A DNA stretch of 64,000 nt from Bathynomus jamesi (GCA_023014485.1 JAJOZX010000940.1:384501-448500), one strand, 5' to 3'. Positions 37,826 to 49,064 are shown, numbered from the stretch's first letter. The notes: generated from the sequence alone by a model not told the origin. Made by a program: numbers and translations.

Positions 37826-39110
37826 CTTTGTCATATGATAATAAAACCCCACTCTAATAGAGAGAGTTTATTTCCACAACAGTTTCGATGCCCACTGGCA
37901 TCCTCTTCGGGTGGATACAGAAAAACGAATGACCAAAAACAAGAGGTAAAACAGTCCAGGGACCATTAAGAAATTCGCACCTAGGTTATATCCCGTTCTC
38001 CCGACACTGGAAGGGCATTTTTATTAAAGGGACCCGCTTATAGGTACATTTGCACAAATTTAAAACTATCGTCTTGTTCTATACATACAGATTCTATTAT
38101 TTTTTTTACATAATTATTATATTTATTATTAAATTTATTACATTTAATATTGCATTATTATTTATTACAGAAATTATAAATTTATTATTACATTGATTAT
38201 TACATTGTTGTTTATTATACAGAAATTATAAACCGAAAAACGAATGAAAAAGGCGAGAAGGAAACAATCCAGAGACCACTAAAAAATTCGCACCTAGGCT
38301 AGATCCCGCTCCCCCCACCCCAGAAGGGCATTTTTATTAAAGGGTCTCGCTTATAAGTAAATTCGCACAAATTAAAACTATCTTCTTGTTCTATACATAC
38401 AGATTCTATTATTTTGACATAATTACTGCATTTATTATTGCATTTACATTTATTATTATTACCTTTACACTAATTATTACATTTATTTTATTACCTTTAT
38501 TATTACATTTATTGCATTTACATTGATTTCCACATTTATTACTTCCATTATTACATTTACATTTACGTTTATTATTCCATTTACATTTTAACGAGGAAAA
38601 AAAAAACGAATGAACAAAAAGCGAGTAAGGAAACAATCCAGAGACCTTTAAGAAATTCACACTTAGGTTAGAACCCGTTCACCCGACTCCGTAAGGGATT
38701 TTTTGACCAAGAATCTCATTAAAGGGTCCAACTTATAAGTACCTTCGCACAAATTAAAATTATCTTCTTGTTCTATACATCCAGATTCTATTACTTTTCT
38801 TTTGACATAATTATTACATTTATAAAGTACCTTACTTGATTCCCAATCTATAGCATGATTATTTTGGCTGGCGTGATAAAAAATGGCATTATTAGTATCA
38901 CAACTTCTGAAGGCATATTTGTGTTCTTTAATACGGGTTTCAATATTTCTTCCAGTTTCTCCTACGTATACTAAATCACAACTTTTACAGGGAATGCTGT
39001 AAACACAGGCTTGTTCCTGTTTTGCAACGTTATTCCTAACCAATTTACTTTTCACGGTAGACGAATATTTGAACGCAATGTAAGGCAAACTCACATATTG
39101 TTTTTGGTTA
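37826..39110 (-). pseudogene. PLE-beta: GIY-YIG endonuclease end plus triplicated 3' region
   Basis: The minus-strand frame 39094-38663 reads LPYIAFKYSSTVKSKLV, CVYSIPCKSCDLVYVGETGR (GIY-YIG-type core), NIETRIKEHKYAFRS, AIFYHASQNNHAIDW, VIESGCIEQEDNFNLCEGTY and a stop after ERVLT. Downstream, the last 100 or so bases of the gene and UTR recur in two more tandem units (about 38590-38235 and 38230-37930), each with AT-rich attacattta repeats. Ends with the hammerhead-like motif at 37883-37910. RT is missing. Confidence 0.9.
37883..37910 (-). ncRNA. Hammerhead-like motif, PLE-beta second copy
   Basis: Minus strand CCGAAGA-GGATGCC-AGTG-GGCATC-GAAA, identical in core to 9657-9684. Confidence 0.45.
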
Positions 39111-39350
39111 ACTGAAGGTTCCCGAGGGGCATAAAAAGATTTTCTACGCTAATTTCGATTTTCATGAAAATGCTACCAAAAGACTTCACTTGGACCAAAT
39201 AATGGGAAAAAATACAGTATGCTACATTTTTCAAATATGTCCCAATTTTCAACACCCCTAATATACATAAATCATTAAACTATGGGAAAACAAGATCCGG
39301 TTAGCTCCTCATCATTTATGGTGAAAACGCCTGTCATCTTCGCCTTATGT
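39111..39350. other. No recognisable feature
   Basis: Ordinary AT-rich sequence between PLE-beta and the MULE; ends in the MULE target duplication. Confidence 0.5.
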
Positions 39351-39367
39351 GTTATAAGGGGAGACGG

Positions 39368-39520
39368 CACTTCCGTCTAAAACACTTTCGTCTAAAGCAG
39401 TTTAGTCTAAAGCACATTCGTCTAAAGGCACTTATGTCTAAAACACTTTTGTCTAAAAGCACTTTCGTCTAAAAGCACTTCCGTCTTAAAGCACTTTTGT
39501 CTAAAACCCTTTAAACTGCG
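39368..39520 (+). repeat. MULE left composite TIR: tandem gtctaaa(a)gcactttc units
   Basis: About nine degenerate 16-18 base units of gtctaaaagcacttt-type sequence, several of them reading ttcgtctaaag. Inverted relative to the right end. Confidence 0.9.
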
Positions 39521-39554
39521 AAGCTTCCAAAAGAAGCCGGCCTGGTCCGAAAAA

Positions 39555-41079
39555 ATGAACCAGCCTAACAACAAACCAACAACAATACATAACCTAAATT
39601 ATACACACTTAAAGTTTGTAAGCCAGTCCTCGTTTGCTGCTGTTTACGACGTTCTATTTGTTACTTCTGTTTTAATTCAAGCCCTAATGGCACAGGAGAT
39701 AAACTTTGTTGAAACAAAACGTTGTAAAGACAAACTGTGCCACGGCGGATATTATTATACGAAAAATAATGCTACTACAAATGTTACTTATTGGCGTTGC
39801 GAACATCGTAGTTGTCCAAGCCGGCTTGTTTTAAGCAAAAATTTAAAAGTAATGTCAAGTTCTGAGCATAACCACGCAGGAAGTGTCGCAAGAATTGATG
39901 TGTTGAAAGCACAAGAGAAATTTCGAGAAAAAGCGAACTCCACATCAGAAGCTCCTGCTGCTATTATTGCCGAAATAGTTAGTGAGCTACCAGGATCAGC
40001 CTTACCGTTGCTTCCTAGTACGTCAAACATAAAACGTATTATCCGGAAAGAAAGAAATCGGCAATTACCTAAACTTCCGACCACGTTAGCCGAGATAGAT
40101 GTTCAAGGTCGATTTACCACTACAATAGGAGGAGACCAATGGCTAATTCATGATAGTGGGCCAGATGATCCAGAGAGAATGTTGCTATTTTCATCGCCTT
40201 CATCCCTGAAACAGTTATCCATATGTTCGCATTGGTATGCAGATGGCACTTTTGAAACGTGCCCAAACAGTTTTTATCAAATTTACACAATACATGGGGA
40301 AAGTTATGGCGAAATACATCCTCTAGCATTCATGTTCTTGCCAGGAAAATCAGAAGAACTTTACGTTAAAATGTTACATGCGCTGGTTGAATGCATGGAA
40401 TCTCACGAGTTTCAAGCTGAAATTACGAATGTAAGCATCGACTTTGAATTGGCTGCTCGTAATGCATTTGTACGTGTTTTTGGAGATATTCAAGTAAATT
40501 ATTGCTTGTTTCATTTTTGCCAGAATACTTGGAGGAAAATTCAACATTTAGAACTAACAACACTTTATAATAGCAATCCAGAATTTTCATTGTTCTGCCG
40601 AATGGTGAATGCGTTGGCATTTCTGCCTGTCGACGACGTATCTCAGGGACTAGAACAACTGCAGCAAAGTGCACCACAAGAAGCGTTGCCTCTCCTTCAC
40701 TATGTAGAGGAAATTTATGTGTTAGGAAAACTTCGAAGAAACGGTAGACGATCAAAACCATTATTTCCTCCATCTGAATGGAACGTTTACAAACTCACAC
40801 TCCAAGGTCGTGCTCGCACAAACAACTCTGTAGAAGCCTGGCTTTGGCGTTCTAGTTAGAGCTAACTCTAATTTTTATCATGTGCTTGATGCACTACGAA
40901 GGGAAGAAAGAATTATAGAAGCTAGAGTTGCACAACTCCGCGCTGGAGCAGTTACTAATAGAAAAAATTCGAAAGCTGTAATCAGGGAACAAAGAATACG
41001 TACGATTGTCGCAGACTATCGAAACAGATCTATAGAAGACTACCTTCGTGGTATTGCGCATACCCTTGATTATAATTAA
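39555..41079 (+). pseudogene. MULE transposase with FLYWCH zinc finger, one frameshift
   Basis: The long frame runs from 39555, but the likely native start is ATG 39687 (MAQEINF), just before the FLYWCH domain: FVETKRCKDKLCHGGYYY, WRCEHRSCPSRL, SSSEHNHAG (C, C, H, H ligands). The MULE catalytic domain follows: HWYADGTFETCP (first Asp), VSIDFELAARNAF (second Asp), YCLFHFCQ, and TNNSVEAW (candidate Glu) at about 40830. A single frameshift near 40840 separates the last 65 residues (FYHVLDALRREERIIEARVA ... LRGIAHTLDYN, to 41079). Everything else is open. It excises and reinserts its own element. Such proteins are common in arthropod genomes. A recently active element or a domesticated gene are both possible; TIRs and TSD favour the former. 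Confidence 0.93.
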
Positions 41080-41229
41080 GTAAAATCCTTCTAATAACTT
41101 ATAATTTTAGTTTTTGTTTATACTTTTACAACATTCATTACGATTTTAATTCGCGAAAATAAATGCTTTTAATGGTATATCTTTTTTTCTCCCTTTTATT
41201 ATGAATAATTTAAATGATTTTGAAAAGTG

Positions 41230-41378
41230 ATTGTAGACGAAGGTGCTTTAAGAGGGAAGTGCTTTTAGACAAAAGTGCTTTTAGACTAAACTGCGTTAGA
41301 CGAAAGTGTTTTTAGACATAAGTGCTTTAGACTAAACTGCGTTAGACGAAAGTGTTTTAGACGAAAGTACCTCGATCC
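41230..41378 (-). repeat. MULE right composite TIR
   Basis: Tandem ttagacgaaagtgctttt/ttagactaaactgcg units, inverted relative to 39368-39520, ending at ctcgatcc just before the TSD. Confidence 0.9.
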
Positions 41379-41386
41379 GTTATAAG

Positions 41387-42145
41387 TACAATAGTACATG
41401 GCAGCTGCATTTTCATTCACGTTCGGTAGACGTCTGCACAGGTCTACTTTTTCAGGCTTGGTTCTACCCGTGCACCTGCAGACGCTAACGTAGGTATAAA
41501 GTTATTTCATTTTAAGACCTAAACGTTCCTAATGTTCATTTAATTCCTAACTCAATTTGCAAGTTCTTCAAATATTCTTATATACTTAACTGATGTTTCC
41601 CTACAAATTCCAGTACAGTTTTTGTATAACATTTATACTGATTAAATGGCGTTTATGTTTTATTCTCTTATCAATTTATTCGTCTATTTATTCTTTCATA
41701 AATTTATCAATTTTCATAAACTTACCATATTCACTTGCGTGAATGAACACCCTGTACCTACTTCTTGCAGAAGACTAAAGGATTGTTGTTTATGTATTAA
41801 ATATGATACATAGTCTACTTTAAATAATTCGAAAATAATCATATTGTAAAAAAAAAAAGTCCATTCCTAGATTTAAATTCTTGAAAACCACATTTTTTAC
41901 ATAAATCGTTTTGACGAATGAATTAAAGTTTAAACATTTATACTTGGTTCCAGCAAAGATGACAATATCGTATTTCTGCGATTTCATACTGACACCATTT
42001 TGATGGACTATGAATACAGTACTTTAAAGACTTTTCATTTGTCATTCCTGAACTGACAAACGGATTTATATGCATTTTATTTGTTTTGAAATGCGCCTTT
42101 CTCAGGAGAACACACTTGGAACGCTTTTGTTAGCAAAGTTCTTTC

Positions 42146-42147
<2 letters not shown>
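41387..42147. other. No recognisable feature
   Basis: AT-rich sequence without coding motifs, RNA genes or clear repeats. Confidence 0.5.
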
Positions 42148-42178
<31 letters not shown>

Positions 42179-42182
<4 letters not shown>

Positions 42183-42422
42183 CCTGGGTACCCTAAGTAG
42201 CCCTAGGTAGACAAGTGGTTAAGACGCTGTGCTACTGATCGGGAGGTCGTGATATCGAGTCCGGGTGAGCACTTTCTAATTTTTGACCGCCCGTGGTGGG
42301 GTGTGGTTCGGATTCCACGTTAAACTGTAGGTCTAAAGTGGAGGGACAAGCTTCACTTTAGTCAGAATGAACAATTCGGTGGGAAGCAAAACCAAGGTTA
42401 ACCAAGGTTATAGCTAGTGTAA
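42179..42422 (+). repeat. SINE-1: tRNA-derived SINE, monomeric form
   Basis: A tRNA-like head with A box tagacaagtgg (42208-42218) and B box atatcgagtcc (42252-42262), then a body with gtggttcggattccacgtta (42303-42322), shared with the dimeric SINEs at 48.8 and 50.6 kb. Ends in ccaaggtta repeats. The head preserves the middle part of the tRNA that the dimers lack. Confidence 0.8.
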
Positions 42423-42981
42423 TATTTTTTTATTATTAATTTTTTTTTTTAATTTCGCAATTAATACGTTCTTCAGTTACCAGCTTCGGATTTTAATCTG
42501 AGCTAAACAAATTAAAACAATTTAAACGAAGCGATCAAATGAAGAATTGAGAGGATTCCCTATGTATAATAATACTCATACCCAAACATAAGGTTTCCTC
42601 ATGCAATCAGCGAAACGAGTGGAAGAGCATTCCATATCCACTCTGGTTACATCGTGGTGAGTGTCGTAACAACGAAAACTAAAATTAAACCTAAGTTTGA
42701 AGTCAGAAGTGGTAAGATACTGCGGAGTCTCAACCACAAGGACAACATTAAATTTCATTACTTCCCTCGCGACAAAACTCGTTGCCATTGTGATTAATTA
42801 AATGTGGAAGGACAGATCTCTTATATAAATCAATTGATCAGCTTCACAAAAATTAGTCATGTAACGTTCAATTTTGAATAAAGAGCAATGCACTCCATCA
42901 CGTTTAAAATTAAAAACGGATGCTGTGCCTCACAAAGGCATAATCCTATTTCCTAAAACTACTAATTTAGGTATGGTAATA
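42423..42981. other. No recognisable feature
   Basis: AT-rich with T-rich tracts; no coding motif. Confidence 0.45.
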
Positions 42982-43047
42982 ATAATTAATTAAGCCTAGG
43001 CTTATTAAATTTATATAAATTTAATAAGCCTAGGCTTAATTAATTAT
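42982..43047. repeat. Perfect 66-bp palindrome
   Basis: 32-base arms meet at a central TA: left arm contains ttaagcctaggcttatta, right arm its exact reverse complement. No mismatch in 66 bases. No gene or TIR family recognised. Confidence 0.97.
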
Positions 43048-43195
43048 ATTGTAATACATCGAAGACAAACTCTGTGTATATACATTCCTGAAAATGTCAT
43101 TAGTTGGGAAAAATAATAATGACAGACAAAAGAATCAAAATTCAAACTGAGTGGCCAGATGTGGAAATCAGAAATAAAAAGTGGTTATTGATATC

Positions 43196-43304
43196 AAACC
43201 TAATATATATATATATATATATATATATAGTATATGTGTGTGTGTGTGTATATATATATATATACACAGTATAGGTGTGTGTGTATATATATGTGTGTGT
43301 TTAT
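43196..43304. repeat. (TA)n-(TG)n compound microsatellite
   Basis: Alternating TA and TG runs up to the left end of hAT-3. Confidence 0.95.
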
Positions 43305-44592
43305 TAGTGATGTAGCGGATGTCATTTTTTTCACATCCGCGGATGCGGATGCGGATGTTTGATTTCAACATCCGCGGATGCGGATGTATACATTTTCGTT
43401 ATTTTTTAGGATATATTCGAGATTTGTTGTGTTTAACGTATATAATAAGTTATTATATAGAGAGAGAGCTGTAGCTATAATGTAGTATAATTGATTAATT
43501 GTACAATAATTGCTGTACTTTTCTCTGAACATATAAAATAATATCAAGCATCTAACTAATATAGAAATCAATTAGTGAATTCGTCTGCAAATAAATTCGT
43601 TATATTTTGTTGAGTTTCAGCCACAATTAGAAACCATAATTGTGTTACCAGGATGCGGGACTTGAACCCAACTCAAATGCACCCCACCGACCTCTTTCCC
43701 CAACCTCCACCCTTATAGAAAGAGATCTTTAATTAGCTTGATAACTATTTATATTAAGTTTAAAGTTTTATTAGGCATATTTATAAATGAGTAATTAAAA
43801 TAAAGTAAACTAAGATGTTCATCGTTTAATGTTCAAACTTAATTATAGGAAGGTTATGCTTAAGGAACATTAATTTTTCTGCCTTTTCTGCTGCCAGTCT
43901 GTTTCTCTTTTCATCATATATTAATCCAGCACTGCTAAATAATCTCTCGCTTGGTACGTTTGTTGGAGGACAGGCTAAATGTTTCCTTGCAAGTTTACTC
44001 AAGTATGGATAGATATTCTGCGTATTTTTCCACCAACTAATAGGATTGTCACATGCAGCCAGGCGTTTTTCTTGGTGATAGCTCTCGATCATTTTTACTA
44101 CATCTTTTGACATCGTGTAGGTCTCGTCATTGCTGCTTGACTCAAGAAACTGAGAGGCAGATTCTGTGATAGATTTGCTTGTTGAAGGTGTTGGTTCTGT
44201 CACTGAAACTTTTATTCTTTTGGTGGGTGGCGAAGCGACAGATTCAAGAGATTGAAGCTCTTCAACTGCTTTGCCAAGTGATGATTTAACTCGTTCTAAT
44301 GTACTAGGTGAAAATAACAGCTTTGTAACGTGGATTTAAGTAGGTTGCAAGAGAGTAACTTCATACAAGAACAGCCTCTCGTCTTGTCGCTTGCATCACT
44401 TTTGCGTACAATGAACTACTTCTATTAATATAGTAGAATTTGATAATTTCCGCTTATTAATGACATTTTATCTCAACGGTCCACATCCGCACGACATCCG
44501 CAGTCCAAAGTGCGGATGCGGGTGCGGATGCGGATGCGAGAAAATGTGCGGATGTTCCGCGGATGCGGATGCGGATGTGACCTACATCACTA
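43305..44592 (-). mobile_element. hAT-3: hAT element with (GCGGAT)n ends
   Basis: Ends tagtgatgtag and, reversed, tagtgatgtaggtcacatcc (44592). Both sides carry many ggatgcggatgcggatgt-type hexamer repeats (43330-43390; 44480-44580), likely subterminal binding sites. Inserted in a (TG)n-rich tract, so the 8-bp duplication cannot be called safely. Only the C-terminal transposase frame is intact. Confidence 0.88.
43826..44203 (-). pseudogene. hAT transposase C-terminal dimerisation region (ZBED4-like)
   Basis: Minus strand: a Ser/Thr-rich start, then NPISWWKNTQNIYPYLSKLA, RKHLACPPTNVPSERLFSSA, GLIYDEKRNRLAAEKAEKLM and a short C-terminus. This is the hAT C-terminal signature (W...-YP.L..LA...L..P.TS.PSER.FS.AG). 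BED finger and catalytic residues are absent. Open as far as it goes, so the element decayed mostly by deletion. Confidence 0.9.
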
Positions 44593-44640
44593 GTGTGTGT
44601 ATATATGTATATATACACATACAGTATGTATATATATAAA

Positions 44641-44880
44641 TCACTCTGTGACTACAGAAAAGAAATTTTTGATAAACTATTAAAACTTAAAAGAAGAAAA
44701 AATAATTTATTCCTGTTATATACGGGACGGGACGGTATAATATATGCCCGTAAGACGCAGGAAAGACAAAGCATATCGAATCGTACCCAAAATGACTTTT
44801 GGCACCATCTACATATAGAATTGCCCTCAGCATAACCCGCCTGTTTAGTAAACCTATCACAACATAACCTATTCTTATGT
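44641..44880 (+). pseudogene. Possible LINE ORF1 C-terminal scrap
   Basis: Frame reads LCDYRKEIFDKLLKLKRRKN, then FLLYTGRDGIIYARKTQERQ. In insect and crustacean LINE ORF1 proteins with an FP25-like end, a similar R..L...L.K....L..YT.DGIIYAR pattern occurs. Short and unsupported by neighbours. Confidence 0.35.
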
Positions 44881-45094
44881 ACCATTACTCTTATATATAA
44901 TAATAATAATTAAAAATAAAAAAATCGTAAATTTGTTATCTTAAAATTTTATAATTTCATAATCCTTATGATTCTTATGACTTCATAATAATAGAAATTC
45001 AACTCTGCTAGATCTGAGCTGGGTGTGATCCCTGCTTAACTGAATCTCGGGTATAATTACATTAAATATCACAGATCACTAGCCTACGTACACC

Positions 45095-45433
45095 ATGCTA
45101 ATCGCCTATTTCTCTGCAAACGAAACCATAAAAGTTGACTATAGATCTTACAGCTATAATAACAAATTAAAGTTCATGAGAGAAATAACAGCTTTTGACT
45201 GGACAAGAATAATCGAGAGTAACCATGAGACTAGAACAAAATTTCAAGTATTCTCCGACAAACTAATGGATATATTCAACATAAACTTTCGTCTTAAATC
45301 AAAGGTAACATCTAAAACTAAATACAACAACCAATGGATCACACCAGCACTCATCAGTGGCTTAGCTAGGAGCAGAAGGGCCCGTGACAAAGTTTCACTG
45401 ATGGGTCCCCCTCGGAGAGGGGCCCAACGGTGA
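45095..45433 (+). pseudogene. LINE linker fragment (endonuclease-RT spacer)
   Basis: KVDYRSYSYNNKLKFMREIT, FDWTRIIESN, FSDKLMDIFNINFRLKSK and NNQWITPALISGLARSRR follow the F...L...-P.k..k...-PWIT.gl..S.r..d pattern found between endonuclease and RT in LINE ORF2 proteins. It ends at 45433 in a different sequence (cctcggagaggggcc). Confidence 0.6.
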
Positions 45434-45479
45434 AATTTGAAATTTTACGTTCTTGGTTAATTTGGAACCAAAATATATA

Positions 45480-46990
45480 AAGCCTATTAAATTTCTCTGT
45501 TTAATTAATCAAATATAATGAATGAGCAATAAGGGTTAGATTTTTTAATGTGAAAAGTAAAACTCAGCTCGATGTTATACTGTAATGTTATAATGTTTCA
45601 GACCAACAAAGACCCTGGATCCACTCATGGCTGGTCTACCTAACTGTGGTTGTAGTTGTGTACTGCGCATGTCCTCTGTGGTGGCGAAGGGGACCTACAA
45701 TTTTACGTGGGTCCGAACCAAAAACCTTAATTTTACTACCTTAAACTATACCCAATCTATCAACATATGCGTCTAATCGATTTTTAAACATGTTATAGAC
45801 GTGCTACTATTTACTTCTACCGGCAAACTATTCCAGCTACTTACTATTCTATGCGTAAAAAAGTTTTTGGCAACTGCTGTCTCGAACCTTCTACTTGTTA
45901 ACTTACACCCGTTATTTCTTGTTCTATTATATTGTGATATTTCGAAAAAGCTATCTCTATTTACGTTGTCGAACCCATTCATAATTTTAAAAACCTAGAT
46001 TAGATCACCCCTTAGCCTCCTAGTCTCGAGTGTAGTCAATTTTAACTCCTTAAGCATATCCTCGTACGACTTCGACCTAAGCGACGGAATCATCTTAGTT
46101 GCTGTATTTGAACTCTTTCGATTTTATTTATATCTTTGCGCATATGCGGATTCCAAAATTGGATCGCGTACTCCAAATGGGGTCTAACTAATGATTTATA
46201 AAGAGGAAGAATAATATCGCGCGATTTGTACTCAAAATTCGTAACTGTAAAACCTAGCACTTGTTCGCCTTCTTGACCGCTGCTGTACTTTGTTTCGCTA
46301 CTTTTAAATCACGAGTGACGATAACTCCTAAATCTTTTTCCTGTTCTACGCTTGCCAACTTCTTCCCTGACATATTATACGCAAAATTACCGTTACGCGA
46401 ACCTATATGTAAAATTTTGCACTTATCGACATTAAATCTCATTTGCCATGTGACTGACCAATCAACGATTTTGTTCAGATCTTCCTGGATTTTACCTCTA
46501 TCTTCATCATTAATTGCCCCACCATCCAACTTCGTGCATTCCGCAAACTTTGAAACTGTACTGACTAGGCCGACATCTAAATCGTTAATATATATAAGAA
46601 AAAGCAAGCCTTAATTTTTTTCAATGAGTCTTTTGTGTGGTACGGTGTCAAACGCTTTTTGAAAATCTAAATACACTACATCTACCGCCCGATGACTATC
46701 GTAAACTTCAACTACGCTTTGAAAAAATTCTAAAAGACTAGTTAAGCAAGATTTGTTTAGCCTAAAACCGTGCTGCGTATTTCTAATCAAGTTATGCAAT
46801 TCCAAGTGTTCGACTATACGATCCCTAATTATTGATTCCAGTAGCTTACCTACAACAGACGTTAAACTGAATGGCCTATAATTTCCCGCCACACCTTTAT
46901 CGCCTTTCTTAAAAATAGGTGTTACATTTGCTAACTTCAAATTATCTGGTACGCACCACTCAGAAATAGACGCATTAAAAATCTTTGCTA
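45480..46990 (-). pseudogene. CR1-like LINE (LINE-5), RT with internal deletion
   Basis: Minus strand: MKLANVTPIFKKGDKGVAGN, YRPFSLTSVVGKLLESIIRD, NTQHGFRLNKSCLTSLLEFF, VVYLDFQKAFDTVPHKRLIE (catalytic Asp), then a jump to LLFLIYINDLDVGLVSTVSK and FNVDKCKILHIGS, LGVIVTRDLKVAKQSTAAVK, and degenerate C-terminal pieces to about 45780. About 60 residues, including the PQGSVLGP block, are lost at 46611; the FADD box reads FAECTK. Old, broken copy. Confidence 0.9.
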
Positions 46991-47059
46991 GCGAAACAAC
47001 GATGCTTTCTTTTAATTCTTTTAGAAAATGTGTATAAATGGATATGCTAATAAACTTTT

Positions 47060-47307
47060 ATTGAACCTGACATAGTCATCTTATGTGATTATTACCACAA
47101 AATATATTAATACAAAATGTCAAATAAAAATTGGGAATATTACTGTTGCAAGGGTGAATGTAGTTAAAGTACTTGGCATTAATTTAGATGAAAAGTTAAT
47201 TTCAAAAGTCATGTGCAACATATCAAGTCCAAAATATCAAGATTTCTCTTTATATTATTTAAACTAAAAACGACCCTTCCTGAAAACACACTCCTTACCC
47301 TATATTA
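47060..47307 (+). pseudogene. LINE-6 C-terminal region, first part
   Basis: KYINTKCQIKIGNITVARVN, VKVLGINLDEKLI, then degenerate residues and LKTHSLPYITLYYT: the K.KY..F....I.I.N..V.rv...K.LGI..DE.L pattern after the RT core. Split by a MITE at 47308; resumes at 47947. Confidence 0.75.
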
Positions 47308-47946
47308 CACTGCCCAACAAAAAAAATGTTTTTTGCTGGTGATTTAATTCTAAGACCTGTTTCTGGATAATATTGATGTGCTGATTTCAAAAATCACCTT
47401 AGATTTTGTCCATCACATCAGGTTTTCGTGCAATGTGCAATGCAATATGCCTATTTTGGGTGATCCATGAAGGGCACTTATCAAAATTGATGATTTTTGA
47501 GACCTGTTAACAGCTGTTTTGCTGTTAAAATTTTATCTGTGGAATACGCAAATCTGTGCATTAAATCTAAAGGTCATGTACAACATATTAAAATCTTGGG
47601 TATCTGTGATTTCCCCAGGTGTGAGCGTGACGTCATGATCATGGATTCATTTTTTGCTTATTTAAACATTTTTAATCACTTTATGTGTCAATATTACCAT
47701 TGTATATTAAAGTTCACTCCCTGCACAATTGTTTACTTTTCCATGCTGATTCTGAGTATGTAAAAACTTATTTTTTGAAAGGAAAAAAATTGGTCATAAC
47801 CCTGCCAAAATGCGATATCTCCGTATTTGATTGCTCGAAAACCTGACGTGATAGGCAAAAACTAAGGTGATTTTTGAAATCAGCACACCAAAGTTACCTA
47901 AAAACAGGTGTTAGCATTAAATCAGCAAAATTGGTGTTGGGCAATG
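47308..47946. mobile_element. MITE-1: 639-bp element with about 125-bp TIRs
   Basis: The left end cactgcccaacaaaaa...gacctgtttctgg...gtgctgatttcaaaaatcac is matched by the reverse complement of the right end (cattgcccaacacc...acacctgttttta). Flanked by TTA on each side (47305-47307, 47947-47949), and by LINE-6 sequence that reads through. No open transposase. Superfamily not identified. Confidence 0.88.
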
Positions 47947-48235
47947 TTATTTATTCATCCATCCACATTTATTATATTGCATTACAGCATGGGGTAGCTC
48001 AAATAAATATATAAAACATCCTTTGGAAGTAATTCATAAGAAATGTCTCCGAACTCTCTCGAACAACAGACAAAGTCACACTTCCCCAATGTTTAAAGAG
48101 CTAAATATTTTAAAATTAAATGACTTACACAAATTTAGTGTTGCTGTCAATATGTTCAAAGTTATCAACAAAAATCGACATACATTACCTATACAAAGAG
48201 CAATCACCCACCAATCAAATACACCATCGTTATAA
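47947..48235 (+). pseudogene. LINE-6 C-terminal region, second part
   Basis: LIHPHLLYCITAWGSSNKYI then PLEVIHKKCLRTLSNNRQSH, MFKELNILKLNDLHKFSVAV: the ...Y...-W.......l..iQkk.lR.i......h..p.f..l.IL.l.dl pattern at the end of CR1/Jockey-type ORF2. Joins 47060-47307. Confidence 0.8.
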
Positions 48236-48239
48236 CACC

Positions 48240-48837
48240 AGACTCCCCTGCGATTTTTAATGCTTTGCTACTGCGGGTCGGAACATTTCCCTCGAAAAAC
48301 TTTGCATTCAAGAAAAATGTCTCGATGTCGTGAGAATTTGTCCCATCGGTCAAAAATTGTCTCAAAAGATCCCAGCGCCCATCACCCGAAGGGAAACTGC
48401 ATCCATTGTTGAGCGAATCAAAACAGCTAGACCATTCCCGACTGGGAATGGCACAGGAAATGGCGCACTGCGAGGTTGCATTTTCTTTGCATAACTAGTT
48501 TTAATTAAATTTGTTCTAATTAAAGAGAAACTAAAGTAAAGCCTAAAGCTTAAGGACGAAATTAAATTAAATAAATAGTCCAACTTCACAATCACTTATT
48601 TTATGTAAAAATAAAAAATTATTCATTCATTCATTGAACTTCAATTTCAAAAGGGAGAATTAATTGAGGTACAAATCTCGTTTGGGAGAAACCGTTACTT
48701 ACAAAACTAATCATTTGCCTTATTTCTATCATACTTTTCATTCCTCGCGATTTCAGACTCGGATAAAAACAATCAAAAATTCATTAGAAAATCATTTTTA
48801 ATTTCCGCTATCTGATAGTGACATTAACCTTTAACTT
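48240..48837. other. No clearly recognisable feature
   Basis: Follows the LINE-6 stop; possibly its UTR. A short poly-A/T-rich area and (ATTC)n near 48620. Nothing else supported. Confidence 0.45.
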
Positions 48838-49064
48838 TTGGACCTATAGTTTAACGTGGAATCCGAACCACGCCCCACAAGCAGCCCAGCTTCTTAACCA
48901 CTTGGCCACCCAATGTACCCACTCATCTACCAACCACTTTCTTTTATTGTGTGGAAGGATGAACAGCTGAGTTTTGCTGCGCGCCGGCTGCCGTCACCGA
49001 GTCTCGAACCCGGGGCCGATGGATTCGTAATCAGCGACGTTAACCACTACACCACCGAGGCGCA
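48838..49064 (-). repeat. SINE-2: dimeric tRNA-derived SINE, copy 1
   Basis: On the minus strand: first tRNA-like unit (gcctcggtggtgtagtggtt ... B box gggttcgagactc), a linker with catccttccacacaataa, then a second unit (ggccaagtggttaagaagct) directly fused to gtggggcgtggttcggattc and its tail. The same arrangement occurs at 50449-50748. A box of unit 1 (tggtgtagtgg) matches the Pol III consensus well. Confidence 0.85.

Larger units (their letters stand above)
39359..41378 (+). mobile_element. MULE with FLYWCH finger, near-intact, with perfect TSD
   Basis: Flanked by the perfect duplication gttataag (39351-39358 and 41379-41386). The ends share ggcacttccgtctaaaacac / ggtactttcgtctaaaacac, extending inward as tandem copies of a short unit (see separate entries). 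One transposase gene lies inside. The 2.0 kb size is compact for a MULE. Confidence 0.93.

Noticed and set aside
37930..38820. Regularly spaced repeats resembling an array
   Set aside because: Not a CRISPR: units are about 300 bp, contain decayed PLE coding sequence, and the genome is eukaryotic.
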